A DNA stretch of 64,000 nt from Wuchereria bancrofti (taxonomy: Eukaryota > Nematoda > Chromadorea > Rhabditida > Onchocercidae), in contig SSBO01000008.1 in NCBI GenBank assembly GCA_005281725.1, forward strand, positions 744,001 to 808,000, given 5' to 3'. Position 1 is the stretch's first letter. Each line of letters opens with the position of its first letter. A program made the translations under genes and the position numbers. Below are positions 53,250-64,000 of the stretch, in pieces. Below the pieces are notes generated by a model. It did not search any database, was not told the DNA's origin, and was given only the letters and a program-made list of their open reading frames with translations.

Positions 53250-53560
53250 ATATTATCATTTTATTATTAGTTCTCTAATTATTACTATTGTTACTATTTA
53301 TCATCAGTATTTCTGTTAATGTTAATATTATTGTCACTAGTATTAATGATATTGTTTATTACTAGTATTATTGCTATTATTGTTACTTTTATTGTTTATT
53401 TATTTATTTATTATTACTGTTTTTATTATTATTACTATTATTTTTATTATTATATTGCCATTACCACTGGCATCGCTTTCATTGCTATTATTATTATTAA
53501 CTATTACCATTATCACTAACGTATTGTTATTCTTTATTACGAATAACACTATTATTAGTT
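53250..53560. repeat. Degenerate ATT/GTT trinucleotide repeat
   Basis: About 300 bp of imperfect TTATTATTACTATTATT-type units. Two overlapping plus-strand frames read only Ile, Leu, Phe, Tyr and Thr and are repeat products. A second, GTT-richer tract of the same kind occupies 54,490-54,715. Confidence 0.8.
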
Positions 53561-54239
53561 TGATGGAACCGTGCATATTTCCGTAATGATATCCTCACTA
53601 ACCATACATTTGTCTATCATCTGTTGATTAATTAACTAATTTTAACTATTCCGTTATCTAATTAATTGCCATTCATTTTACTAAAAAAAAGTGGACAGAA
53701 ACTATTTATATTTGTTACATTATAGATGAAATTACTATTGTTTCTTATGTTTAATTATTCCTTTCTTTTTGAATTTGAACATCAATTGTTGATTTGTTCA
53801 ATTAATTAATTTGTCTCTTTGTTTGGGTAATATACATATGCGTAGGTGTTTGTACGTAGGTGTGTGTGTGCTTGTGGAAAACTGTGAAATGAAATGAATT
53901 TGTTCATTTTGTATTACATTTAGAAAAGAAAATTTCATAAGAAAACTTTCAGATGAATTAAGCTAATAAATATTTCGTCTAAAAAAAAAATGTTTAAAAG
54001 ATTACGACAGAATAAGAGTTGAAGCAAAAAAAAGAAAAAAAAAAGGGAAAAACCTGATTCCTTCCCGCGACAAGGAAAACAGCAAAGGTAAAAGAAAGAG
54101 AAGAAAGAGAAAAGAAATGAAAGAGGAAAAAAAGCTATGCTATGAAAATATGTTTATACCTTTAAAGCTTCTCTTCGTTTGTTGTTTTTTTCCCTTTGCT
54201 TAAGAACCATAAAAAAAAGAGGGAAAAAAGATCTTTATT

Positions 54240-54471
54240 TTTTTTTCCCTTCTCTCTCTTTCTTTCTCTCTCTCTCCCTTCTCCTGTCTGTCTCTTTTTT
54301 TTTTCTGTCGTACCCTATTGAAATGCAAATTAACAAAATATTACGCTCCATTTTCAACAAATATACACATACATCCTTCATTCTATCATTCATCCAAACT
54401 ACTTTAATCTTCTTTCTTCTGTCCTCCTTCTTTCCTCTTCATTAATTCTCTCTCTCTCTCTCTCTCTCTCA
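54240..54471. repeat. CT-rich tracts ending in a (TC) run
   Basis: Pyrimidine-rich 54240-54305 and a pure TC run at 54447-54470. Confidence 0.85.
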
Positions 54472-54489
54472 AGTTTGTTCATTTTACCA

Positions 54490-54715
54490 TATCGTTATAA
54501 TTGTTACTATTAATTAGTAATCATTATTATTAATTATTCATCATTGTTATTATTGCCATTACTTTATTATAGCTACTACTTATTGTCATCAGAGTTATTG
54601 TTACTATCGTTATTGCTGTTGTTCTTATCATTCTTGTTGTTATCATTATTGTTGTTGCAATTGTGATTGTCATTGTTATTGTTATTTACTGTTGTTACAC
54701 TCTTTCTCTTCTATT
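54490..54715. repeat. Degenerate GTT/ATT trinucleotide repeat
   Basis: Units such as GTTATTGTTGTTGCAATTG, similar in type to the tract at 53.3-53.6 kb but richer in GTT. Confidence 0.75.
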
Positions 54716-55490
54716 ATTTATGGTAATGTATTAGCAAGCAATAATCTATGAAGCGTAAAACGACGACAAATCACGTGATTGAAGGAGTGAATTAAATTCA
54801 TCCGATACTGGTTAGACAAGAACCGATCGGAGGAAGGTAGCACACACACAATGATTGCATTTTAATCTGTTTGAATATTGTCGTACTTCCTGAATATTGG
54901 AGGAGAATAGAAATTGTAAAACTGTCATCATTTGATTGAAAAAGATTAATATTACATTTTATTGTATTTTATTACTTTTCTCTTTTATTACTTATCATTA
55001 TTATTGGAAAAGTAACAGATAAGATCAAATTTCTTTATGCTAAGTCTGCTTAAGCTTACAATAAATATAATTTAAAAAAGAAAAAAAAGGACAAGAAAAT
55101 ATTAATCTGACCACCAAGCGAAATTGTAGTTTAAATCAGATTTTAAATTAGATTGAAAAAAATTGTTTACTTTTCAATAAGATCATATATTTGTTTAATT
55201 ATGGTGAATAGACGTGGGCAAAAATTCTTTTAACTTTTACAATTATCAACTTAAATTTTCATTTGTAAAAATATTATCTAATCAGAAATCATCAATCAAT
55301 CATTCTTTCATATTTCATTTCTTTTTCCATTCTTATTATTTAAGGAAGAAGAAAAAACCTGACAAATATTCTAATAATCACTATATTAACAATATCAATA
55401 TGATATTGACTTAATGGAAAAGATATTAATGTTAGATATTTATATATTAATATAAAATTAAATATCGAATATTCATTCACAAAAATTCCA

Positions 55491-55562
55491 CTCTCTCTCT
55501 CTCCCTTCTTCCCTCTTCCTCTCTCTCTCCCTTCTTCCCTCTTCCTCTCTCTCTCCCTCTCA
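55491..55562. repeat. CT microsatellite with 26-bp tandem unit
   Basis: CCCTTCTTCCCTCTTCCTCT occurs twice, 26 bp apart (starting 55503 and 55529), between CT runs. Confidence 0.85.
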
Positions 55563-55830
55563 CCCTGTCATTACTGTTATTATCATCTGATTGCATAATT
55601 GACATAACGACATCATTTTGATACAAATCTTTCTCTTTTCTTTCCTTTTTTTTTTCTTTTTGTTTCCTTTTTCTGCTCAAATACAGTCATCAGTTGACAT
55701 TCAGAAATAACTTTTGCAACAAAGAAGAATAAAGGGTAGGAAGGAGGAGGACAAATGACGAATTGAAGAAGTTGATGACAATACCGCCCGCTTAGCCATT
55801 TTTATTGTACACACACATACACACAGAAGA

Positions 55831-56080
55831 CACACACACACACCCCCATATGTTTGTCTGTGTGTTTTTTTTTTAATTTTTAGTTAAAAAATGGATGAAT
55901 GGATGAATGGATGAATGGATGAATGGATGAATGGATGAATGGATGAATGGATGGTTATAGTCGTTTCATTCTCTGCGCGAATTGCTCCAATCCGAAATAT
56001 TANNNNNNNNNNNACACACACACACACCCCCATATGTTTGTCTGTGTGTTTTTTTTTTAATTTTTAGTTAAAAAATAGAT
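55831..56080. repeat. Gap of 11 Ns with repeated flank and short ATGG array
   Basis: About 62 bp ending in TTTAGTTAAAAAAT occurs before the first ATGG array (55831-55892) and again right after the N run (56014-56077). The first copy leads straight into (ATGGATGA)n at 55891-55954; the second leads into unique sequence and then the long array. A collapsed or misjoined satellite locus, or two alleles, would give this. Confidence 0.75.
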
Positions 56081-56141
56081 ACCACATATGTAGCACATTT
56101 TCAAAACCCGAAAACATTCCAATTCTGGTCGGATGAAGAAT

Positions 56142-57110
56142 GGTTGAATGGAATGAATGGATGAATGGAATGAATGGATGGATGGAATGAATGGATGAAT
56201 GGAATGAATGGATGAATGGATGAATGGAATGAATGGATGAATGGAATGAATGGATGAATGGAATGAATGGATGAATGGAATGAATGGATGAATGGAATGA
56301 ATGGATGGATGGATGGATGGATGTGGATGGATGGATGGATGGATGGATGGATGGATGGATGGATGGATGGATGGATGAATGGATGAATGGATGAATGGAT
56401 GAATGGATGAATGGATGAATGGATGAATGGATGAATGGATGAATGGATGAATGAATGAATGGATGAATGGAATGAATGGATGAATGGAATGAATGGATGA
56501 ATGGAATGAATGGAATGAATGGAATGAATGGAATGAATGGATGAATGGAATGAATGGATGAATGGAATGAATGAATGGAATGAATGAATGAATGAATGAA
56601 TGGAATGAATGAATGAATGGATGAATGGAATGAATGGAATGAATGGATGAATGGAATGAATGGATGAATGGATGAATGGATAGTGAATGGATGAATGGAT
56701 GAATGGATGAATGGAATGAATGGATGAATGGATGAATGGATGAATGGAATGAATGGATGAATGGAATGAATGGATGAATGGAATGAATGGATGAATGGAA
56801 TGAATGGATGGAATGGAATGAATGGATGAATGGATGAATGGAATGAATGGAATGAATGGAATGAATGAATGGAATGAATGAATGAATGGAATGAATGAAT
56901 GAATGGATGAATGGAATGAATGGAATGAATGGATGAATGGATGAATGGAATGAATGGATGAATGGAATGAATGGAATGAATGGATGAATGGAATGAATGG
57001 ATGAATGGAATGAATGGATGAATGGAATGAATGGATGAATGGAATGAATGGATGAATGGATGAATGGATGAATGGATGAATGGATGAATGGATGAATGGA
57101 ATGAATGGAT
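56142..57110. repeat. 969-bp ATGAATGG-type satellite array
   Basis: Units GATGAATG (8 bp) and GAATGAATG (9 bp) alternate in a higher-order pattern, with a pure GGAT stretch at about 56302-56370. No stop occurs in the array on the minus strand, so a 351-codon frame of His/Ser/Ile/Pro/Phe results; it is not a gene. Confidence 0.95.
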
Positions 57111-58480
57111 TTTCATCATTTAGGAATAAGTCTGTCTCTCTCGTTTGAATATATCTATCACTATGACATTTGTCACTTTCATTTCCTTATGGTTGATGCA
57201 GTGATATTAGTTTCTACAAAATTTCTTTCCCTAATTCTTGCAATAGTTTAGTATTTCTTAAAACTTTGAACCAAGTTGAAATGAAAAAAAAGTGCTGTTA
57301 ACAGAGCTTTAATAAGTACAGAAAAGAAAAAACATTTCGAAATGTGTTTTTCATTGCATAATTCACTGCAAAATTTTATTCTTCTTAAAGCCTATTTGTG
57401 TTATACAATCATTTCCTTCTCTTATAACATAGCAATTTCATTTTTTCTTCCAATAAATTTTATACCTTACAACTGAAAAAAACACAGACGACAGTGTATG
57501 TTGACAATTTTGTCTGCTGAAATAAGCTGCGCTTTTTTTTTTATCTGATAATATTTCAGTAAGAAAAGAAATTCTACACCAATTAATGAAATCCTTCAGA
57601 TTTTGAAATAACAGTCACAGATTTTGAAATTCATTTATCAGTATAGTGCTGCAGATAGAGTAATAAATGATTTGATTAACTATTAACGGATAGGTGAAAT
57701 TAGTATGGATTTGAACTCCGATTCCGTTTCCTGAGAATTAGCCTGGTTTATATGGTCTTTTCCTTACTGTTATTTTCCTACCTACCAATATTTGTTGCTT
57801 CAAAATTGGAAATCAAGAATAATTTCATAACCGGCAATTGCTATTGGTTATTCTAAAACTTTCTAGACAAAAGCGAATTGCAACATTATTGGATTTTTTT
57901 CTTCGAATATTGTTCACTTTTTTCATTTTCTCTTCCCTATCGTTTTTATGTCCTAAAGTTGAAGTCATCCATCCATTTAAGCCAATAAATCCAGCTTGTT
58001 AAAAAGAGCCAAGCTCAAGTTTGTGACTAGATATTTGTCACTGTTTCACACTACCACTGAATCATCTTAATGCTCAGTTTTTAAAAGTAATAAGATGGGA
58101 TGGAGAAAGCATTTAGAACAAATTCAAGATTATACAATTTCACCCATTGTCTACCTTTCTTTCACTTCATTTCACCTTTTTTTTTTTTTTTTTTTGGTGG
58201 GACAGTACATCGTTGTATCACAACCTTTGTCGCACCTCTTTTACGGCTTATTTAAAGTTAATTATCCTTTAAATCATTAAGTACCATTAACATGAATTTC
58301 TGCTCTCAGAGAATATGTCAAAATCTTAGTTTTAAAACAATCCTTTCCATCCTATCATCGTTCTAAATCTTTTTATCATTAAAACATAATCACAATTGGC
58401 TTCATTAATCTCAAATAATAAAATGACTTTTCCCAATTATAGCACTAATTACTGCTACTTTCATGGCATATAAAACTTTT
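57111..58480. other. Unannotated AT-rich DNA after the satellite
   Basis: No exon supported. Slightly GC-richer sequence at 57,690-57,850 and 57,950-58,110 has no recognisable product. Confidence 0.4.
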
Positions 58481-58481
58481 T

Positions 58482-58547
58482 TCTGAATTCGAGGCGACAC
58501 AAATACCTTTCTAATGCTTGATTGAACCTTTCAGTGGTTCCCTGTTG
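58482..58547 (-). mobile_element. Integrase fragment of an LTR retrotransposon
   Basis: The minus strand reads QQGTTERFNQALERYL, the well-known C-terminal motif of retroelement integrase cores ('TERFNRTLExxL'). The frame is closed by a TGA just upstream, and nothing else of the element is clear, so this is a short dead remnant. The neighbouring 58,550-58,680 is GC-richer and probably belongs to it. Confidence 0.5.
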
Positions 58548-58680
58548 GCATCAATTAGATCCCGTTGAATTCCTTAGCTGGGCTGATGTAATACTCAAGA
58601 CTGTATTCGATAAATATACCAAGCACAATATATCAGAGGCCTATTTTAGGAAATTTTGGGCCTAAAATTTATTCCTTCAC

Positions 58681-60564
58681 GACTCGTAAATTGTGGGATA
58701 GTAAGTAACACCGAATTTTGGGAATTGTTCTCTCTTAATCAATTTTATAAATTGACGACATTGTCTATTTAATCCTAAAATTATTTCTGTTGATGACAGA
58801 CAGAAAGTAAAAAGGAGAGAGAGAGAAGAGAAATAAAAACAACATTCTGTAGAATACATTTGCTTGATTGATGATTTAATTTATGTAAAATAAAATTCCC
58901 AATTGTTCTTTTCAACGATTTCTTTTTCCCAATAAAAATGTAAAAACGATAAGTGAATTTTCAGTTTAATATCTCTGAAAAACTGACAGACATTTAATGT
59001 CAACGATGCATTGTAAAGTACTATCAACAATGAAATTATTGGAATTCTTTTTCGTTGTTTAAAATAATTCCCTATTGGATTATGCTTCATATTCATTTTC
59101 AAATTAAGAGAAAAAGGAAAACAAAGAAAGCAATTAGAGAAATTTAATAATTGATTAAAATAATTCAAGCGAACGATGGAGAAGCGAAACGATCGATTAT
59201 TATTATTTCAACTGAAAGTACAGTAGATCAATATTATGAAGTATGATATCTTGAAAATGTGCCAATTAGTATCCTTGTAGTCATTTTCATCTGGAATTTG
59301 AATTTTTGTTTTGCCCACATTTTCCCCTCAATCTTTCCTTCAATATAAATAATGTGGCCAAAATAAACTTGGTAATCGATCATATATTATCAAGTAATTT
59401 TCTCGAAATATTCAAGAGAAGTTATTGTGAATAATGTGTAAAAAAAAGTGTATATACCACTTATGATAATTTACCAACCTCTTCGGTTGATTACATTTTT
59501 AAAATATTAATTTCGACATTAGTTTATAAACACTTAATTTTTTTTTAAGTTAGATAACAATTCCTAAATTATAAATGAAATCAAATTTGTGTGTATATTT
59601 TGTCAGAAAAAAATTAAGTTATTTATTTTGCTGCCTTTAGATTTCTTCCTTTTTCCTTTTATATCATTCATATTCTCAACATCACTAATCGAATCAAAAT
59701 CTTTATCTCACCAATCATATAAATTGATTGATCATTTTTTTGATTTTTACAACTCCGTGTCAACTTGTTATGTTTCAGCTTTTCTTACTGAGAAATTAAT
59801 GAATGAATAAGTAAACAAATGAACAAATAAATAAATAAATAAATAAATGTACGTGTATATATATATTTATGTAAAGTAATTAGTATTTAAATTTTCTTGC
59901 CGCTAATGCTATAGCATGAATATTACACATATTATGCATTAATTATCGTTTCACTCTGCTATTTTACTAACGCAAAAAAAAAAATTTTCCAATATTTCGA
60001 TTACACATTGAATTAATTTTCACCACAACTTCAGATTTCCCGATGTGTTTAATATTATCCATAAGAGATTTGTTTACACTTTAACATTATTAGACAGATA
60101 TTTAGTTCACAAATTGTAGTTGGGTAACAAAATGAAAAAAAAAAGATTTCGAATAATATTTTTCTGCACATTAAATGCACTTTCTATAATTGGCCTGTTT
60201 TGCTTTTCGACTTTATTTAGACTTTATATTATCGGCTTTTAAACCAGTAACATAAAATTACAAAATGACCTTCTATTTACGTAAACATTTCTTTATGATC
60301 TTATTTTCATTACTTTATTCTATCAATTGTTTGACAATACACACTTTTCCATGTTTTTAAATTAAAAAAGGTGAATAAGTATTGGTGTAACAAATTCCAT
60401 TTACAATTTATTGAGTAATAATAGTATTCCACCGATAAAATAAGCGTTAGGTTGGTGGATTAGTTTAAAAAATTTTTGCAGTTGGTACTAGAGGTCGATA
60501 ATAATCTTAGTTTGTAACTTTTATTAATTATTATGATCTCTTTATCTGTGAAACTCAGTGAGTA

Positions 60565-60608
<44 letters not shown>

Positions 60609-61196
60609 TTTCCTCATTAATACCATCATTGTTCGTTGATAGAAATATTATAAATATCATACATTTTTCTCTCCTCAACAGTTCAGAATTTAATATAATT
60701 TTATTCCTAAGAGAACAATACTCCAACACTTCTTCTATTAATACTCAAATTCCATTTTTAAAAGATTGCAAAAATAATTCGTCGGAATTCCTTTTTTTTT
60801 CTTAATTATTTACGCTAAAATAATGAGTGTTTAAGTCAAAGAGTGTTCAGTAGTCGAAGCAAGGGTGGCAACCTAAATGATTGAACTAATGAAATATTTC
60901 ATTTCATTTGCTGATGGTTAGAAAGAGAGCAGAACTATACTGCATCTTGGCTATGACACAACTTATTAATACTTTAGTTTAGCAATTAGAAGATTGAAAG
61001 CATTCAATGTTTTCCATTTGGTTCTTTGTGCATTTCTTTCGCTAATTGTTTCAGACATTTTTTCTTAATCATTAATTATATTTAAAATAAGCCAAAAATT
61101 TGATTAGTTACTAAGTGAATTGTTGGATCTCATATCACAGTTGTGCATTATGCGTTATTCCTTACATATTATTTCAAGATCAACTTTTCTCCACAG
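58681..61196. other. Unannotated AT-rich DNA
   Basis: No supported gene. It includes an AAATAAAT run (59,818-59,848) and a CT microsatellite (60,565-60,604). Confidence 0.45.
60565..60604. repeat. CT dinucleotide microsatellite
   Basis: About 40 bp of TCTCTC with two CC interruptions; open frames across it on both strands are spurious. Confidence 0.95.
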
Positions 61197-61366
61197 ATAG
61201 CAGTGGATGTTATATTACTTTTACTAATTGTGGGAAATAGGATGAGTTTTGAAAATATCCAATTCAAAATTTTAATTACTCTTCTTCAAATTATAAGAAT
61301 GCTAACAGATGAAGGACACCGTCGAAGTATTCTAAGAAAAAATGAAAGAAAGATGGAAAAAAATTG
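61197..61366 (+). other. Candidate exon resembling S3-S4 of a KCNQ-like K+ channel
   Basis: After a good acceptor (TTTTCTCCACAG) the frame reads VDVILLLLIVG then LLQIIRMLTDEGHRR, open to a TGA at 61365; a possible donor, CGTCGAA|GTATTC, would cut it shorter. KCNQ channels have 'IDxIVxxASI...RFLQILRMLxxDRxGG' here, so the Asp in S3, the LQI(I/L)RM(L) core and the following acidic-Gly-Arg tail agree, but the first S4 arginines are missing. Roughly 200 bp downstream another open stretch contains FSQWIFITSIGIT, reminiscent of a decayed pore loop. Could be a degenerate channel copy, the edge of a gene running off the window, or chance. Confidence 0.35.
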
Positions 61367-61367
61367 A

Positions 61368-64000
61368 ATCAGAAAGGAAGAGAGATAACTTGAAAGGGTT
61401 GATAATCTATCGAGATTCTGATCAAAATCATAAAACAGAGATCATATTTAGCGTGTAGATATTGATACTGTTGTTGGAATAATACCTTATAATAGGTAAT
61501 TAAGTAACTTCGATAACTTCTGTGTCACTGAAATTCAAACTCAAGAAATTAAAAAATTGAAAAATTGTTATTTTTGTGAAGATAGACGACGAAACTGCCA
61601 TCATTGAGAATTTTTCGCAATGGATTTTCATCACGTCCATCGGAATTACTCTAAAATTAAAATTTAATGAAAATTCGATTTTTGTCTATTATTTGCTCCA
61701 ATTATTTTGTTTAGCAAAAATAAGAGGCAGGAAAAAAAGTTAAATGATGATTTATCGGTTTTAGATTTGAGAATTCGTTCAGCAAAGAGCAATTTTCTAT
61801 TTTTGGACTATTATTTCCATTGAAAATTGCTGAGTATTGGCTTATCGATGATTGAATGCTCATAGAATTTCTTGAAGCTAAAAGTAAATTTTTTCGGTTT
61901 TTCTCTTTTTTTTTTCCTTTTTTTCCTATCTTATTCTAATATATTTCACTACTATTTATCATATTTTGCTATATTATCTTTAACTTCCAATCTTATCACT
62001 CACCTTTGCCCCATCTTATTTATACCTATAAAATATTCTCATCGATAATCAAAACTACTCATTTCAGTGTAACATTTTTGTTTGGTTATATATACCATCT
62101 ATGATCGTTTGCTTCGGTATCCGAAACTGATCCGGAATTCTTCTGTCACCTTACTTAGAAACAAATAATATATTTGATTACAAAGACATATATCTATACT
62201 TATTTGTTACATAACATTACTTTTAAAGCCTACCGGTCTTTAAATAATTAGTTGGTTTTTTAATCCGAAAGTAAATAGTAAATATTGCTAAAATCATCAT
62301 TTATTCCAGTAATATTCTTTGCTAAAACAATTAGAAAATTAGGACAACTGCGAATATTTTACATGATTTTTGAAATTTAAATGAAATTGACAAAATAGAA
62401 GTGTTTAATTTAAGCATATTGGTTAAATTAATTGTAAGAATTAATAACGATGTATTCGAGTGTATTCCATTTCATTTCATATACTTCCCTTTGTCCATAA
62501 CTTATCTCCCAGGTTAAATGCATAAATAAATTTAAAAAATATTATTTTCTGTGCATCTTGCGAGAAAATTATAATTTTGAGAAGATTGTGAGGAGATTAA
62601 CATTGTCTCGATTTTATAAACAAACTTATGGATTTCTTTTAAACTGTTTTCTCTAAACAATGCTGAAATATCTTTTCATATGCATTCCCAAACAACTTAT
62701 TATACTTAATTTGCTATCTTGTTCATTCCCGAGATATCTTGAATATTCGCATAGTTGATTCTTGTCTTACTTACAAACTTATTTTGATCTCTTTTCTTCT
62801 CTGTTTGCATTGCTTGTACCCTCTCTCGAGCTCTTTTTTTTTCCGTTTTTTAATTTGGTAAAAATTTAATTTGCAACCAATATTTACAATCCAATCTCTG
62901 TTTACAGAACTATCCGCAAAAACAATCGCTCACTTTCTTATATGAAAAAGAAAACAAATTAAAAAAGGGGAAAAAGAAAGAGCTAAGAGAGAGGGTACAA
63001 GCAGTTTGTTAATTCAACGATTAATTAACTGATTAGGTAACAAATTTATTCTGATACAGCCAACATTACTAGTAACTTTTGAAGCCAATTTATTTTATAA
63101 TTGTATTCTTTTTCTAATGTTATACCATAATCTATTAAGTCTTCATATTGCTTTCATTAAATTTGCCCGAAGAAATATCTCATTGGTTATTTCATCAAGC
63201 GCAGTTAGCACCTACGCATGCATACAAATAGACATTAAATGCGCTTCATCTCTCATTGAATTTAATTTAGAAATATCAATTTTATTTCACATTTTGTTCT
63301 TTTTTAAAAAAACTTTATTATATCAGTTTTTATCTGACACATTTATTCTTTTTATTGAAATCAAATTTTAGAGGAAATAGAAAATTTCAGAGTGTATAGA
63401 AGAAAGAAATTAACAATGAAAATTTTTTACATCCCAGTCGATAGCAATTGGTTATTAAGTCTCTCAAGTTCTTGAAAAAAAAAGGGAGAAAAAAGCAGTA
63501 ACAAAGTGGATTATTAAAAATGCGACAGGATTTTATATTGGGCTTTGATCCTTTAAAATAAAATTAAGATGTAATTTACTTTGTTATGCTACTGCTCACT
63601 TCAAGAAAATAACTTATAATTGTTTTTTAACAATATTCTTATCATCTTTGTTCAACTGCCAAGCAGTTATTGCCCATCACAAAGTTACGGCAAAAACTTT
63701 CATTTATTGCAATAACTACGATAAAAACAAAACAAGGATAATATAATAAATTAAAATTTAAATCTAAATTAGTAAGCAAGAGAACAGTTTCGAAATTTAA
63801 ACCTAAACACTGTATAATTGCGATGAATTTTTTTTGAAATTTATCAAAATTTGCTAAATTAATTATACCAACCATCGACGTTTATATTAGCACTCCGATA
63901 ATGACGAACGTGTACGCATGTACTTATATTCTACGTGTTCCGGTTATTGCCTGATCGGCTATGTACTTTAGTTACAAAAATGCATTCCTCAGATATAAGT
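61368..64000. other. Unannotated AT-rich DNA to the window end
   Basis: No gene supported. Slightly GC-richer patches at 62,090-62,160 and 63,870-63,970 may be exons or regulatory sequence of a gene beyond the window. Confidence 0.4.

Noticed and set aside
56064..57119. 351-codon minus-strand open frame of His/Ser/Ile/Pro/Phe
   Set aside because: It is the stop-free translation of the ATGAATGG satellite and says nothing about coding.
1..64000. tRNA, rRNA and CRISPR search by eye
   Set aside because: No tRNA A/B box pair or cloverleaf, no rRNA-like block and no spacer-repeat array noticed. A tRNAscan or Infernal run could overturn this.

Overview
This is AT-rich eukaryotic DNA, most likely from a nematode and plausibly a filarial or other spirurid. 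The grounds are short exons with T-rich TTTTCAG/TTTTTAG acceptors, a TWK-type (nematode-expanded) two-pore potassium channel gene, a good trans-splice-like acceptor just before a start codon, and very AT-rich intergenic DNA. The species call is inference. Genes were rebuilt exon by exon from splice sites, reading-frame phase and protein-family similarity recognised by eye; no database search was run.

Layout. (1) 163-2736, minus: a complete six-exon SPT3 (SAGA subunit) gene, 290 aa. (2) 5197-8393, plus: a complete eight-exon transaldolase gene, 322 aa, with all expected catalytic residues; it is head-to-head with SPT3 across a 2.5 kb intergenic region. (3) 9870-16981, minus: a gene with the second half of a RING-CH domain and two membrane segments, a MARCH-type E3 ligase. 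One TGA lies in the predicted first membrane segment, and the first zinc-binding half was not found. (4) 21573-35087, plus: a TWK-type two-pore K+ channel gene spread over 13.5 kb and about 15 exons. It carries an in-frame TAA inside a perfect 17-bp hairpin after pore 1, an apparent one-base frameshift in M3, and atypical selectivity filters in both pores. A decayed LINE sits in one intron. (5) 35.1-64 kb: almost gene-free, AT-rich and microsatellite-rich, with a 1 kb ATGG-type satellite, an integrase scrap, one possible voltage-gated K+ channel exon at 61.2 kb, and a few islands of higher GC.

The assembly is imperfect. Eight N positions or runs (11034, 12754, 14701, 17563, 30672, 39562, 52685, 56003) are each followed by a repeat of the sequence just before the gap. 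Seven look like unmerged overlapping contig ends; the eighth is a repeat-associated gap. Several apparently duplicated exons are therefore artefacts, and single-base lesions should be read with this in mind.

SPT3 acts in transcription, transaldolase in the pentose phosphate pathway, and the ligase and channel in membranes; nothing in the sequence ties them into one system. The most unusual signal is the hairpin-associated stop codon in the TWK gene, which looks like a template-switch mutation.
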